From Capsulimonas corticalis (GTDB taxonomy: Bacteria > Armatimonadota > Armatimonadia > Armatimonadales > Capsulimonadaceae), in the NCBI RefSeq assembly GCF_003574315.2, contig NZ_AP025739.1, forward strand, positions 4,712,001 through 4,776,000: a stretch of DNA of 64,000 bases, given 5' to 3'. The translations under genes and the position numbers were made by a program. Positions 1 to 9,043 of this stretch are shown in pieces; position 1 is the first letter of the stretch; every line of letters begins with the position of its first letter. The notes under the pieces were generated by a model. It was not told the DNA's origin. It made no database searches and saw nothing but the letters and a program-made list of their open reading frames with translations.

Positions 1-371
1 TGACGGTGGAGCAGTGGGGCGTGGCGAGCGTGCAGCTGCGCAACGCCTATCTGGACGAGTGGTTTCAGGAGAAGAACAGCGCCCAGGAGTCGTCGCTTCG
101 CTATCAATCCGAGGAAACGACGATCCATGGTCACACGGCGCTGGCGATGACCGGCCGCCGATGGGGACTGACGTACTGGGGGGCGCAGGCGATCCCGCAG
201 CTCACGAGACTTCAGCTGCCCGCGATCCATTACGCCGCGCGAATTTGGGAGTGCCCGGAGACAAATAAGATTTTTCTGATTCAGAGTTATACACGCCGCT
301 TGGATCCCACGCTGGTGGACCGGATCGTGGAGCGGACCGTTTGCCATCCCGTTCCGGAAGAGGCGTCATGA
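1..371 (+). CDS. C-terminal part of an unrecognised protein, cut by the window edge
   Basis: The frame is already open at the left edge (first in-frame codon at 3) and ends with TGA at 369-371, so only about the last 122 residues are visible and the start lies outside. The visible part has no membrane segment, contains several Trp-centred stretches (QWG, RRWGLTYWG, RIWE) and ends in HPVPEEAS. I do not recognise a family. Its stop overlaps the ATG of the PqqD-like gene as ATGA. That suggests translational coupling and membership of the same operon as the ABC exporter downstream. Confidence 0.6.
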   Translation, partial: TVEQWGVASVQLRNAYLDEWFQEKNSAQESSLRYQSEETTIHGHTALAMTGRRWGLTYWGAQAIPQLTRLQLPAIHYAARIWECPETNKIFLIQSYTRRLDPTLVDRIVERTVCHPVPEEAS

Positions 372-892
372 AACAGGGACGTTTTTCCGGACTGGCGGAG
401 TACCTGCCGTTTTTGCGCGAGCGGAAGCCGCCGCTGACACGGGAGGAGATGCTGCGCCTGAGGCCTCTGCGCCGCAGCGTCGTCACCTGGACCACGAAGC
501 CGCAGGACGCGAGTGGCGACGAGGATGTCTCGGAAACGCCCGATCCACTGGTGGTGCTTTCCGCGCCGCGCACGATGGGGCCGCTAACGCGCTGGGTGAC
601 GCGCCTGCTGAGCGCGCCGGTGGATCGGCGCGTCGAGCTCGATGAATACGGCTCGGCCATCTGGACCATGTGCGACGGGACCCACACCGTCCGCCAGCTC
701 GCCGATTTTACCAGCGCCAAGTACAAGCTGAACAAACGCCAGGCCGAGGTCAGCGTCCTGGCCTTTATGAAGATGCTCGCGCAGCGCGATCTCATTGGAT
801 ATCATACGGAAGGAAAGAGGTCCGCTCATGTCCGACCCAACTCCGGCGGCGCCGCGCAACGGTCACGCTCCGGTTCCCGCCGCCGCCATTAG
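368..892 (+). CDS. PqqD-like protein
   Basis: A 174-residue protein. Residues about 85-148 resemble the PqqD fold: a hydrophobic strand, EYGSAIW, a DGTHTVRQLAD turn, then helices ending in a QRDLI segment. PqqD proteins are peptide chaperones that bind the leader of ribosomally made peptides. Stand-alone PqqD-like domains also occur next to transporters, where their role is unclear. The first 80 residues are charged and unrecognised. The start at 368 overlaps the previous stop as ATGA, and the last 65 nt overlap the permease gene. No radical-SAM enzyme or precursor peptide gene is visible here, so a peptide-modification role is only a possibility. Confidence 0.7.
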   Translation: MKQGRFSGLAEYLPFLRERKPPLTREEMLRLRPLRRSVVTWTTKPQDASGDEDVSETPDPLVVLSAPRTMGPLTRWVTRLLSAPVDRRVELDEYGSAIWTMCDGTHTVRQLADFTSAKYKLNKRQAEVSVLAFMKMLAQRDLIGYHTEGKRSAHVRPNSGGAAQRSRSGSRRRH

Positions 893-1508
893 CAAGCCGG
901 TGAATAAAAAACAGATCAACCTGCCCTGGCGCAAGGCCGTTGAAATCGCGATGAACTCGCTGAAGATCCGGTTCTGGCGCTCGCTGATCACGGCCGGCGG
1001 TATCTTTCTTAGCATCGCCTTTCTTTGCTTTTCCCTGGCGACCTTGTGGCTCCAGCAGAAACCGACCGATCCCGATCTGATGGCGGATTACCACCAGGCC
1101 GTCTATCGGCAGATCTGGCTGGTCGTGATGTCGGTGCTCGTCTGCATCACAGGGATCACGAATTCGATGCTGATGTCGGTGGCGGAGCGCTTTCGGGAGA
1201 TCGGCACGATGAAGTGCCTGGGTGCGCTGGACTCGCTGATCGTTCGGCTGTTTTTGATCGAAGCGATGTTCATGGGTGTCGTCTCGTCGTTCGGCGGCTG
1301 GGTGTTGGGAGTGCTGACCGTGGCGCTGGTCCGATGGGCGACGCTCGGATGGGCCGTGGGCGTCGGCGCGGTCACGCCGCTGATTATCGGCAAGCTCTTT
1401 TTCTGGTGTATCGGCTCTGGAGCGTTCCTGACGGTGATCGCCGCGTTGCTCCCGTCCGTCCGCGCCGCGCAGATGCCGCCCGCCGCCGCGCTGCGCAGCG
1501 ATGTCTAA
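828..1508 (+). CDS. FtsX/MacB-like ABC transporter permease, minimal form
   Basis: A 226-residue inner-membrane protein. I place membrane helices near residues 52-75, 95-116, 140-165 and 188-210. The segment ERFREIGTMKCLGA (about 120-133) is the typical cytoplasmic coupling helix of the FtsX/MacB family, and the C-terminus carries the usual AALLPSVRAAQMPPAAALR ending. Family members normally have a roughly 200-residue extracytoplasmic domain between the first and second helices. Here only about 20 residues separate them. The ATG at 828 was chosen because GGAAAGAGG lies just upstream. The gene overlaps the PqqD-like gene and is followed 32 nt later by its ATPase. Confidence 0.85.
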   Translation: MSDPTPAAPRNGHAPVPAAAISKPVNKKQINLPWRKAVEIAMNSLKIRFWRSLITAGGIFLSIAFLCFSLATLWLQQKPTDPDLMADYHQAVYRQIWLVVMSVLVCITGITNSMLMSVAERFREIGTMKCLGALDSLIVRLFLIEAMFMGVVSSFGGWVLGVLTVALVRWATLGWAVGVGAVTPLIIGKLFFWCIGSGAFLTVIAALLPSVRAAQMPPAAALRSDV

Positions 1509-1540
1509 ACTCTTTCTCGTTCACGATATCGGAGAACCGA

Positions 1541-2293
<753 letters not shown>

Positions 2294-2299
2294 GCAGAG

Positions 2300-2449
2300 A
2301 GGCCCTCACCCCCCGGCCCCTCTCCCAAAACTGGGAGAGGGGGAGTCAGAGGGAGTTTTTTGATTTGGATCAAAGATCCAAATCTTTTTCTGATCTTAAC
2401 CCTCTCCTAAGATTGGGAGAGGGTGGCCCGAAGGGCCGGGTGAGGGCCT
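2300..2449. repeat. Intergenic inverted repeat with an internal hairpin
   Basis: The outer arms (GGCCCTCACCC near 2301 and GGGTGAGGGCC near 2438-2448) and the following CTCTCCCA / GGGAGAGG blocks form an imperfect long inverted repeat. It lies between the convergent exporter operon and the propeller gene. CCCTCACC-type palindromes of this kind occur as dispersed intergenic elements in many GC-rich bacteria. A different hairpin and T-run sit in the middle. Confidence 0.75.
2362..2389 (+). terminator. Rho-independent terminator inside the inverted repeat
   Basis: A perfect 10-bp stem, GATTTGGATC / GATCCAAATC, with an AAA loop is followed by TTTTTC and preceded by TTTTTT. It fits termination of the exporter operon transcript. 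Confidence 0.75.
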
Positions 2450-2458
2450 TCCTAACGC

Positions 2459-3673
2459 CTAAAGCGGTCGGACGAGGCTCAGGGCGCCGTCGCCGGTGTA
2501 GACAAGCATCAGGGTGCCGTCTGGCGAGGTGGCGGTCTGCCGGATCGATGTGTCCATGCTCTTGGGCGCGAAGACTCGGCCCTGGTTGTTCACATTGTAC
2601 AGGGCTTTGTCGCCGACGGACACGGCGATGATGGAGCCGTCGGGGGAGACGCTGACCAGGTTGGGCGGGAACAGCAGACCGCCGCGACGGACGACTTCCT
2701 TGCCGTTGTGATCGAGTAGCAGGAGCCAGCGCTGCTCGGCGGAACGGTCGCCCTGAGCGATGTTTTGCAGATAGGAGAGCGCGACATAGCGGCCGTCGGC
2801 GGTGATGCGGGCTTTGAGATCGGAAGCGTCCGGCCCAAGCGCGTGCGACCAGAGCGGAACGCCGTTGCCGCCGCGCTGCCAGAGATACAGAACGCCGTCG
2901 CTGTGATGGATGTTCGAATACGAGATCCCCAGAACATACTGCCCGTCCTGCGAAAACTGCGCCTCAAAGAGCCGGTTCAGCACGGTTCGCCGCTTCCCGG
3001 CGTCGCTCGGGTATTTCCAAAGCAGTTGTCCCTGGAAGTTGTAACACGCCACGCCGCTGTCGTCCCAGGTGCCGGCGACGACGCACTGGGTCTTGGTGTT
3101 CACCGCGACCGAGTTGCCGATTCCGTCGATCGACCACTGGTTGCACGAGAGCTGCGGGCGCATGGTGAAGAGATAAAGCGAGTGGTTGCCGGTGACGACG
3201 GCGGCTGTCTTGCCGTCCTGCGACATGGAGGCGTCCCAGATCGCGCCGTCCAATGTGCGCCGCGTCACGCTGTCCGCATGGATGCCGCGGACGATCGTCA
3301 CGCTCGGGCGAGTCGGGTTGAGCGGCGCGTAGGTAATGACGGAATCGCCGCCGGCGCTGACGCAGGCTTTCGTCGCGCCCGGATCGGGGATGCTCCAGAT
3401 CTTCTTGCCGTTTTGATGCCGCAGCGTCACGGTGTTCTTGTCGGAGGCCACCACGGCGAAGAAGGCGTTGTCGGGAGAGATGGAGGCCGAGCGGAAATCG
3501 GTGACCGGAAGCGGCTGCGGCCAGACGGCGGAGAAGGTGTACTTGGGCTCCGGCGACTGCCCCTGCGCGATCGCCAGATGTGCGAACGGGTTATCGGAAC
3601 GCTGCCAGAGAGCAGTCGCCCCGAACACAAATCCCACTGCGAGAGTGCTGACGATCCAGCGCTGGACAATCAC
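2459..3673 (-). CDS. Beta-propeller-like protein with an N-terminal membrane anchor
   Basis: A 404-residue protein. An N-terminal hydrophobic segment (about 6-22, VSTLAVGFVFGATALW) should act as signal anchor, placing the rest outside the cytoplasm. The body contains repeated SPDN/SQDG/SPDG turns (for example SISPDNAFFAVV, SMSQDGKTAAVV, SVSPDGSIIAVS, TSPDGTLMLVY) typical of WD40- or PQQ-like blades. No catalytic motif is apparent. A GTG start at 3673 lies 5 nt after the pdxT stop, so the two genes probably share a transcript. The function is unknown. A link to vitamin B6 metabolism should not be assumed from the proximity alone. Confidence 0.75.
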   Translation of the reverse strand: MIVQRWIVSTLAVGFVFGATALWQRSDNPFAHLAIAQGQSPEPKYTFSAVWPQPLPVTDFRSASISPDNAFFAVVASDKNTVTLRHQNGKKIWSIPDPGATKACVSAGGDSVITYAPLNPTRPSVTIVRGIHADSVTRRTLDGAIWDASMSQDGKTAAVVTGNHSLYLFTMRPQLSCNQWSIDGIGNSVAVNTKTQCVVAGTWDDSGVACYNFQGQLLWKYPSDAGKRRTVLNRLFEAQFSQDGQYVLGISYSNIHHSDGVLYLWQRGGNGVPLWSHALGPDASDLKARITADGRYVALSYLQNIAQGDRSAEQRWLLLLDHNGKEVVRRGGLLFPPNLVSVSPDGSIIAVSVGDKALYNVNNQGRVFAPKSMDTSIRQTATSPDGTLMLVYTGDGALSLVRPL

Positions 3674-3678
3674 CGTAA

Positions 3679-4278
3679 TTAACCTTGCCCGATCATGGAA
3701 AGGAAGTAGCGATGCACGCGGGCGTCGCCCACCAGTTCCGGGTGAAACGCGGTCGCAAGAATCTTGCCCTGGCGGACGAAGACCGTTTTGCCTTCGTAGG
3801 AAGCCAGCGCCACGACGCCGTCTCCCGCTTCCGAAATATAAGGCGCGCGAATGAACAGCGCATGCAGCGGAGTGTCGCTCACTTCCGGAGCATCGACCGT
3901 TGTTTCGAACGAGTCCGTTTGCCGGCCAAAGCCGTTGCGGGTGACGGTGACGTCGAGCAGGCCGAGGGTCGGCTGGCCGCCGCGCTCACCCGTGCCCGCC
4001 GCGATGCGCTGGGACAGCAAGATCAGACCCGCGCAGGTTCCATAGATGGGTTTACCCGCTTCGGCGGCATTTTTAATCGCGTCATCCATCCCGTAGCGCG
4101 CGAGCATTTTGCCAATCGTCGTGCTTTCGCCGCCGGGGATCACAATCGCGTCGGCTTGTTCGATCTCACGGGGCAGGCGGGCCGACGCCGCGTCGGCGCC
4201 CAGGCTCTGGAGCATTTCGATATGCTTCGCGTAATCGCCTTGCATGGCGACCACCGCGACTTTTGGCGAGTTCGCCAT
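3679..4278 (-). CDS. pdxT: Pyridoxal 5'-phosphate synthase glutaminase subunit PdxT
   Basis: A 199-residue class-I glutamine amidotransferase that supplies ammonia to PdxS for pyridoxal phosphate synthesis. It has the VVAMQGDYAKH N-terminus, the GGES loop (49-52), nucleophile Cys82 in YGTCAGLILL, and the His179-Glu181 pair in AFHPEL. The length matches the family. The ATG at 4278 was preferred to an upstream in-frame start because it matches the family N-terminus. The partner pdxS is not in the window. The beta-propeller gene follows on the same strand after 5 nt. Confidence 0.96.
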   Translation of the reverse strand: MANSPKVAVVAMQGDYAKHIEMLQSLGADAASARLPREIEQADAIVIPGGESTTIGKMLARYGMDDAIKNAAEAGKPIYGTCAGLILLSQRIAAGTGERGGQPTLGLLDVTVTRNGFGRQTDSFETTVDAPEVSDTPLHALFIRAPYISEAGDGVVALASYEGKTVFVRQGKILATAFHPELVGDARVHRYFLSMIGQG

Positions 4279-4402
4279 GATGCAGGAAGTATCCTTATGG
4301 GTCAAGAAGATGGAATGACTGTATTTTACCACATTCTTTTGGCGATTTCCGGCGCCGCCGCGCATTCATCTCAATAGGCGCGTCGCAAGCGGGCGGGCTC
4401 TA

Positions 4403-4411
4403 TGGTAAAAT
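4403..4411 (+). promoter_or_regulatory. Extended -10 promoter giving a predicted leaderless mRNA
   Basis: TG-g-TAAAAT forms an extended -10 box. It ends 6 nt before the ATG at 4418, so transcription should start at or next to the start codon. No Shine-Dalgarno sequence is present. Confidence 0.55.
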
Positions 4412-4417
4412 TGACGT

Positions 4418-5410
4418 ATGCTATCCTTCACATCTCGTACGCTCGCACTGCTTACGCTCGGCGCCGTTCTCGCGCCGCCGGCGCACGCCGCCTCCCATAA
4501 GACGGCGGGAAGCCACATGGTTGTTCCCGCCGAACATCGTGTTTTACTTCCCGAATACACCCCGGTTCGAGTCCGGCTGCTGCAGGACCTCAAATCCGGC
4601 GCAACCCCGGAAGGCGAGGTGGTCAGCTATGAAGTGCTGCAAAACGTTTACGCGCCCGGGCATGTTCTCGTGATCCCCGCCGGTTCGCAGGCGTTTGGCC
4701 GCGTGATCGATTCCAAGGCTCACAAATCCGTCGGACTGCCCGGCAAGATGACCTTCACGTGCAATTATGTGCTGGCGCCGGACAAAACCCGGGTTCCGAT
4801 CCGGACGGCGGCGCTGGCGAAGTCCGGCATCGATCTGACGAACGCCTCCCCGGCCGCCTTCGTCTTTACCGGCGGTTTGATCGGCCTCGCGATCAAGGGA
4901 GGCGATATCACCGTTCACCAGGGGCAGACCTATCTGGGCTATGTCGATCAGGACACCACGCTATTCCCCGCGCCGTCGGAACTGAAGGGCGTGGGGAACG
5001 GCTTTCTCGATAACGGCACGGTGTTTACCCTCAGCAGCGGCGAGGAAGTCCAGGGCAAGCTGCTGGCGTTTGATGGACGGACTTACAAAGTCCAGACCGC
5101 CGCGAAGGTCGTGATGTTGGACGCCGGGAATGTCGCGTCGACTCGGCGTACGAAGCCCGGCTCCCGCGACTATATCCCCGATGCGCCGCAGGCCGTGCGC
5201 GGCGGACCGGAGATCGAGGGGCTGCCTCGGCAAGTGGAGATCACGATGGTCAGCAGCGATATCGCCTATGGAATGCTGCTCAGCTATGATGGCTACATCT
5301 ATGTGCTGAACGCCTTCGACGGGATCCATATGATCGAGGCCGCCGATGTCCAATCCGTCCACTTCCAGGGCGGGATCCATAAAGCGCACGGCCCGCTGCA
5401 CGGACGCTGA
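4418..5410 (+). CDS. Secreted protein of unknown function
   Basis: A 330-residue protein with a clear signal peptide (residues 1-24, cleavage probably after AHA). Residues about 40-150 (LLPEYTPVRVRLLQDLKSG, then VIPAGSQAFGRVIDS) resemble the beta-rich core seen in TrbI/VirB10-like and related secreted proteins. That resemblance is weak and not a functional call. A GGLIGLAIKGG segment near 152-162 is only mildly hydrophobic. The second half has repeated short beta units (FTLSSGEEVQGKLLAFDGRTYKV and MVSSDIAYGMLLSYDGYIYVL). These look like two copies of a small domain. It appears monocistronic with a leaderless start. Confidence 0.7.
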   Translation: MLSFTSRTLALLTLGAVLAPPAHAASHKTAGSHMVVPAEHRVLLPEYTPVRVRLLQDLKSGATPEGEVVSYEVLQNVYAPGHVLVIPAGSQAFGRVIDSKAHKSVGLPGKMTFTCNYVLAPDKTRVPIRTAALAKSGIDLTNASPAAFVFTGGLIGLAIKGGDITVHQGQTYLGYVDQDTTLFPAPSELKGVGNGFLDNGTVFTLSSGEEVQGKLLAFDGRTYKVQTAAKVVMLDAGNVASTRRTKPGSRDYIPDAPQAVRGGPEIEGLPRQVEITMVSSDIAYGMLLSYDGYIYVLNAFDGIHMIEAADVQSVHFQGGIHKAHGPLHGR

Positions 5411-5423
5411 TACTCCCGATCCG

Positions 5424-6542
5424 TTACCCGAAGTGATTGCGGTCGCCGGCCATGTTGTGGTCCCAGGAGCTGGTCTGCCAGTTGTCGAGCGCTCCCGGCT
5501 CGGCGATCCAATTCGGCAGCGGATACAGCATGGTGTCGCCGAGCGCGTGGACATAGGGCTCATACAGCGCTCGGATCTTTTGCAGCTTGGCGTCCGCATC
5601 GGGGCCGTCGCGCAGCGGCGCGCCGGCCTCCGCCAAAATGCGGCGCGCCTCCGCAAGCTGCTCCGCCGGCAAACGGTCCTGCTCGGGATTGCTCGGCTTG
5701 GTGTTGAAGACGAGCGAGATGTCCACGGCGGCGTGCCGCGCCATCGCGAACGTCAGCCGCGCCTGCGTCGCCTTGATCCCGTCCACGCCGACGATCAGCA
5801 GCGCGCAGGTGTCCATAATCAGCGTGAGGGTGGACAGCCAGGACGCCCGGTCATGCTGCGATCGGTAGTACGCCAGCACGGCGTAAGAGAGCTGGCTCTC
5901 CAGCAGCTCCGCGGACCAGTGCTCCCATTCCTTCAGCAGCGCGTCGAGCGCGCCGACATCCTCGTTCACCTGATATCTCCGCAGCAGCTCCACGGCGGCG
6001 GGCGGCGTGCCGGCGCGCGCGTCCAGCAGCGAGATCGTAATTTCCCTTCGTGAGAACACCTGGTAGAGCACCGGCAGATAGCCGATGACGAGCGCAAAGA
6101 AGCCGAGCCCAACTCCCGATTCGGCGACGGCGCAGGCGCGCCCGAGACGCGAGACCGGCGTAACATCGCCGTATCCCAGCGTGAAAAACGTCGTGCCGCT
6201 CATGTAGACATGGCTGGAATACGATTGCGAATGATAGGAATCGGCCAGCGGCATCCCCATCGCCCATTGCAGCGTTCCGAAAGCCACGATTAGCCCGACC
6301 GCCCAGATCGCCATCAGCATCGGCAGGGACATGGGCCCAAAATAGCCGAGAAATGTTTCACGCCTGCCGGGGTCGCCGATGCGCTCGGCGATTCTTTTCC
6401 AAATTCTCCAGCCGTATCGATAGAGCAGACGGGTCATGCGCAAACTGCGGGACACCGTGCGCGGGAGGACGATCGTTTCGAACGCCTCCCACAGAATAAA
6501 GACCAGGCAGGTAAGGCTCAGGAGACAAGCGACGGTTCTCAT
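5424..6542 (-). CDS. Potassium channel family protein
   Basis: A 372-residue membrane protein. Predicted helices lie near residues 3-26, 74-95 and 134-162. Between the last two is a pore loop with the selectivity filter TLGYGD (121-126), as in K+ channels of the two-helix pore type. The remaining 200 residues are cytoplasmic, helical and Trp/Leu-rich. They contain no glycine-rich nucleotide motif of an RCK/TrkA domain, so the gating domain is unrecognised. The ATG at 6542 was chosen because a TATAAT box ends 6 nt before it. The gene is divergent from the ABC-F gene. Confidence 0.85.
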   Translation of the reverse strand: MRTVACLLSLTCLVFILWEAFETIVLPRTVSRSLRMTRLLYRYGWRIWKRIAERIGDPGRRETFLGYFGPMSLPMLMAIWAVGLIVAFGTLQWAMGMPLADSYHSQSYSSHVYMSGTTFFTLGYGDVTPVSRLGRACAVAESGVGLGFFALVIGYLPVLYQVFSRREITISLLDARAGTPPAAVELLRRYQVNEDVGALDALLKEWEHWSAELLESQLSYAVLAYYRSQHDRASWLSTLTLIMDTCALLIVGVDGIKATQARLTFAMARHAAVDISLVFNTKPSNPEQDRLPAEQLAEARRILAEAGAPLRDGPDADAKLQKIRALYEPYVHALGDTMLYPLPNWIAEPGALDNWQTSSWDHNMAGDRNHFG

Positions 6543-6548
6543 ACGTAT

Positions 6549-6554
6549 ATTATA
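6549..6554 (-). promoter_or_regulatory. -10 box for the K+ channel gene, leaderless start
   Basis: On the minus strand a perfect TATAAT is followed by 6 nt (ATACGT) and then the ATG at 6542. No Shine-Dalgarno sequence fits in this space. Confidence 0.6.
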
Positions 6555-6579
6555 CAAGGGTCTCGCGCTTTGACGCTGC

Positions 6580-6609
6580 TTGACTCCAGGAGGCGGACGC
6601 GGCTACAAT
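6580..6609 (+). promoter_or_regulatory. Promoter of the ABC-F gene
   Basis: TTGACT (6580-6585) and TACAAT (6604-6609) are separated by 18 bp. The ATG lies 14 nt after the -10 box, so the leader is very short. Confidence 0.65.
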
Positions 6610-6623
6610 AGCGCGAGATAATT

Positions 6624-8612
6624 ATGAGTATATTGACCGTTTCGGATTTGGAAAAGGGCTTCGGCGTCGACTTATTGTTTCGCGGAGTGACCTTCAGCAT
6701 CGCCGCCGGGCAGAAAATGGGGCTTGTCGGACGCAACGGCTGCGGCAAGACGACCCTGCTGCGGATTTTGATGGGATTGGAAACGCCCGACGCGGGACGG
6801 GTGTCGCTGGCGAACGGCCGTCGCCTTGGGTATCTGCGCCAGGAAGCGCCGGTTCACCCGGAGCACACGATCTGGGAGGAAGTCCAGCAGATCTTTGAGC
6901 CTCTGCGTGAGATGGAGGCGACGCTTCAGGTGCTGGAGCATGAGATGACCGATGCGACCACGGACGAAGCGCTGGAGCGGGTGATGGCCCAATACTCCGA
7001 TATGCGCGACGCCTTCGAGGCCGCCGGCGGTTACCATTACTCCAATGACCTGGAAATGGTGATGGAGCGCCTCGGTTTCACCGAGGCCGACCACACCAAG
7101 CTCGTCGGATCGTGCTCCGGCGGCGAGCAGACACGTCTGGCCCTGGCGAAGATCGTTCTGTCCAAGCCGGACATTTTGATCCTGGACGAACCGACGAACC
7201 ACCTGGACATCGGCGCGACGGAGTGGCTGGAAGGATTCCTCAAGAGCTACGAAGGCGCCGTGCTGCTTGTCAGCCACGACCGGTACTTCCTGGACGCCGT
7301 CACCGATACGATCGGCGAGGTCGAGAATCAAAAGCTGACCGTGTACCGGGGCAACTACTCGCACTACCATCAGCAGAAGCAAGAGCAGCTCCAGCGCCAG
7401 CAGGACATGTACGAGAATCAGCAGGCGGAGATCGCTCGGCTCAACGACCTCGTCAAGCGCAACATGGCCGCGAACGCCACCCAGGCGCACCTGCGCCTGA
7501 AGACTCAGGGCCGTATCGAGCGCATGGAGAAGATCGACCGCCCGAAGACGGACACCAGCAGCATGCACGCGCGGTTCGACGCCGCTGGCGCCGGCCGGGT
7601 GGGGCGCGAAGTGATCCAGATGGAAGACCTCGCGAAGTCCTACGGCGACCGCACGCTCTTCTCCCATGTGAACGCGACCGTGGAGCGCGGCGAGCGCGTC
7701 GGCCTTGTCGGTCCGAACGGCGCGGGCAAAACGACGATGGTGAAGATCTTACTGGGCCTGGAAACGCCAAGCCAGGGCCTGATCCACTTTGGGCACAACG
7801 TCCGGCTGTCGTACTTTTCGCAGCACGCGACGGACAGCCTGGACACCAGTCTCTCGGTCCTCGACACCGTGCTCGGATCGGCGGACATGACGAGCACCGA
7901 AGCGCGCAACTATCTCGCCCGCTTTCTATTCATGGGCGACGATGTCTTCAAGCAAGTCGGCATGCTGTCGGGCGGCGAGAAGAACAAATTGGCCCTGGCG
8001 TGTATGATCCTGGAGCCTTGCAACCTGCTGATCCTGGACGAACCGACGAACCACCTGGACATTGCGAGCTGCGAAGTGCTGACCGAGATGCTGTCGAACT
8101 ACGACGGCACCCTGATGATCGTCTCGCACGACCGTTATCTTCTGAACGCCACGACCAACAAGACGCTTGCCCTCACCGGCGACGGCGGCGTGGTCAACTT
8201 CGAAGGCAACTACGCCGCCTGGCGCGAAGCTCAGAAAGCGAACTTGCCGGCCGCCAAACCAAAGGTCGAACCCGCGAAGAAAGCCGCTCCGGCGCCCGCG
8301 CCGGTCAAGGCCGCCGCATCCGCCCCCGTCGCCGCCACGAACGGCGCGGGCGGCGGCGGCAAGTCCGGCCTCAACTTCCGCGATCTCAGCAAGGCGCGAA
8401 CGAAGGCGAAAGAGCTTGTCGTCAAGACCGAAGCCACCGTCAACAAGATCGAAGCGCGGATCGGGGAGCTGGAGACCAAACTCGCCTCGCCCAGCGATTC
8501 GGTTCAGGAAATGGTGACGCTCGCCGCCGAGCACACCCGTCTGCAAGACGAGCTGATGACGGCGCTGGCGGCGTGGGAGAAGGCGGTCGCGGATCAAGAG
8601 GAATTGGGATAG
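6624..8612 (+). CDS. ABC-F family ATPase (ribosome-associated type)
   Basis: A 662-residue soluble protein with two ABC domains and no membrane segments. Walker A motifs are GRNGCGKTT (36-44) and GPNGAGKTT (about 362-370). Signatures are CSGGEQTRLALAK and LSGGEKNKLALA. Both Walker B motifs read ILDEPTNHLD. The linker between domains is long and Gln/Arg-rich, as in ABC-F proteins that reach into the ribosomal E/P sites. After an Ala/Pro-rich spacer (about 540-580) a C-terminal coiled coil resembles that of Uup/YdiF. Assignment to a particular ABC-F subgroup is uncertain. No antibiotic-resistance role should be inferred. Confidence 0.93.
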   Translation: MSILTVSDLEKGFGVDLLFRGVTFSIAAGQKMGLVGRNGCGKTTLLRILMGLETPDAGRVSLANGRRLGYLRQEAPVHPEHTIWEEVQQIFEPLREMEATLQVLEHEMTDATTDEALERVMAQYSDMRDAFEAAGGYHYSNDLEMVMERLGFTEADHTKLVGSCSGGEQTRLALAKIVLSKPDILILDEPTNHLDIGATEWLEGFLKSYEGAVLLVSHDRYFLDAVTDTIGEVENQKLTVYRGNYSHYHQQKQEQLQRQQDMYENQQAEIARLNDLVKRNMAANATQAHLRLKTQGRIERMEKIDRPKTDTSSMHARFDAAGAGRVGREVIQMEDLAKSYGDRTLFSHVNATVERGERVGLVGPNGAGKTTMVKILLGLETPSQGLIHFGHNVRLSYFSQHATDSLDTSLSVLDTVLGSADMTSTEARNYLARFLFMGDDVFKQVGMLSGGEKNKLALACMILEPCNLLILDEPTNHLDIASCEVLTEMLSNYDGTLMIVSHDRYLLNATTNKTLALTGDGGVVNFEGNYAAWREAQKANLPAAKPKVEPAKKAAPAPAPVKAAASAPVAATNGAGGGGKSGLNFRDLSKARTKAKELVVKTEATVNKIEARIGELETKLASPSDSVQEMVTLAAEHTRLQDELMTALAAWEKAVADQEELG

Positions 8613-8697
8613 TCTAAAGGTTGATACACCGCACTTCAATGGGTGGTTTTCTCTGCTCGCATTCCGCTCTCAAATGCGTAATCCTGCAAATTACCCG

Positions 8698-8726
8698 TTG
8701 ACAACCGTCCTGGCAATCGGTATAAT
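8698..8726 (+). promoter_or_regulatory. Consensus sigma-70-type promoter for the tRNA pair
   Basis: TTGACA (8698-8703) and TATAAT (8721-8726) are separated by exactly 17 bp. The first tRNA begins 60 bp downstream. Confidence 0.85.
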
Positions 8727-8785
8727 AACAACCAATCGACCGGCGCATTGTCGTCACCGCGCCGCGCAGCGGCCGTGGGGACCAT

Positions 8786-8861
8786 GCCCTCGTAGCTCAG
8801 TGGATAGAGCAACGGTTTCCTAAACCGTGTGTCGGCGGTCCGATTCCGCCCGAGGGCGCCA
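8786..8861 (+). tRNA. tRNA-Arg (anticodon CCT)
   Basis: Acceptor arms GCCCTCG and CGAGGGC pair perfectly. The D arm contains AGCTCAGTGGATAGAGC. The anticodon stem ACGGT/ACCGT encloses TTCCTAA, giving anticodon CCT (codon AGG). The T arm reads GGTCCGATTCC and the CCA end is encoded. Confidence 0.95.
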
Positions 8862-8898
8862 CATCCACTGACTCCATCGCCGGACGGTCGTGCATACT

Positions 8899-8987
8899 GG
8901 AGAGGTCGCATAGTTGGTCTAGTGCGCCCGCCTCGAAAGCGGGTGAGGGTCAAACCTCCGAGAGTTCGAATCTCTCCCTCTCCGCCA
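8899..8987 (+). tRNA. tRNA-Ser (anticodon CGA)
   Basis: Acceptor arms GGAGAGG and CCTCTCC pair. The anticodon stem CCCGC/GCGGG encloses CTCGAAA, giving anticodon CGA (codon TCG). A long variable arm (GAGGGTCAAACCTC) is the hallmark of a class-II tRNA. CCA is encoded. Confidence 0.95.
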
Positions 8988-9005
8988 TTTCCCCAAATCG
9001 TTCCG

Positions 9006-9043
9006 CAATCAAAGCTCCGTACGCGTACGGGGCTTTTTGATTG
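9006..9043 (+). terminator. Terminator of the tRNA transcript
   Basis: CAATCAAAGCTCCGTAC folds onto GTACGGGGCTTTTTGATTG with a run of five T in the 3' arm. The hairpin overlaps the last codons of the convergent LysM gene. Confidence 0.8.
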
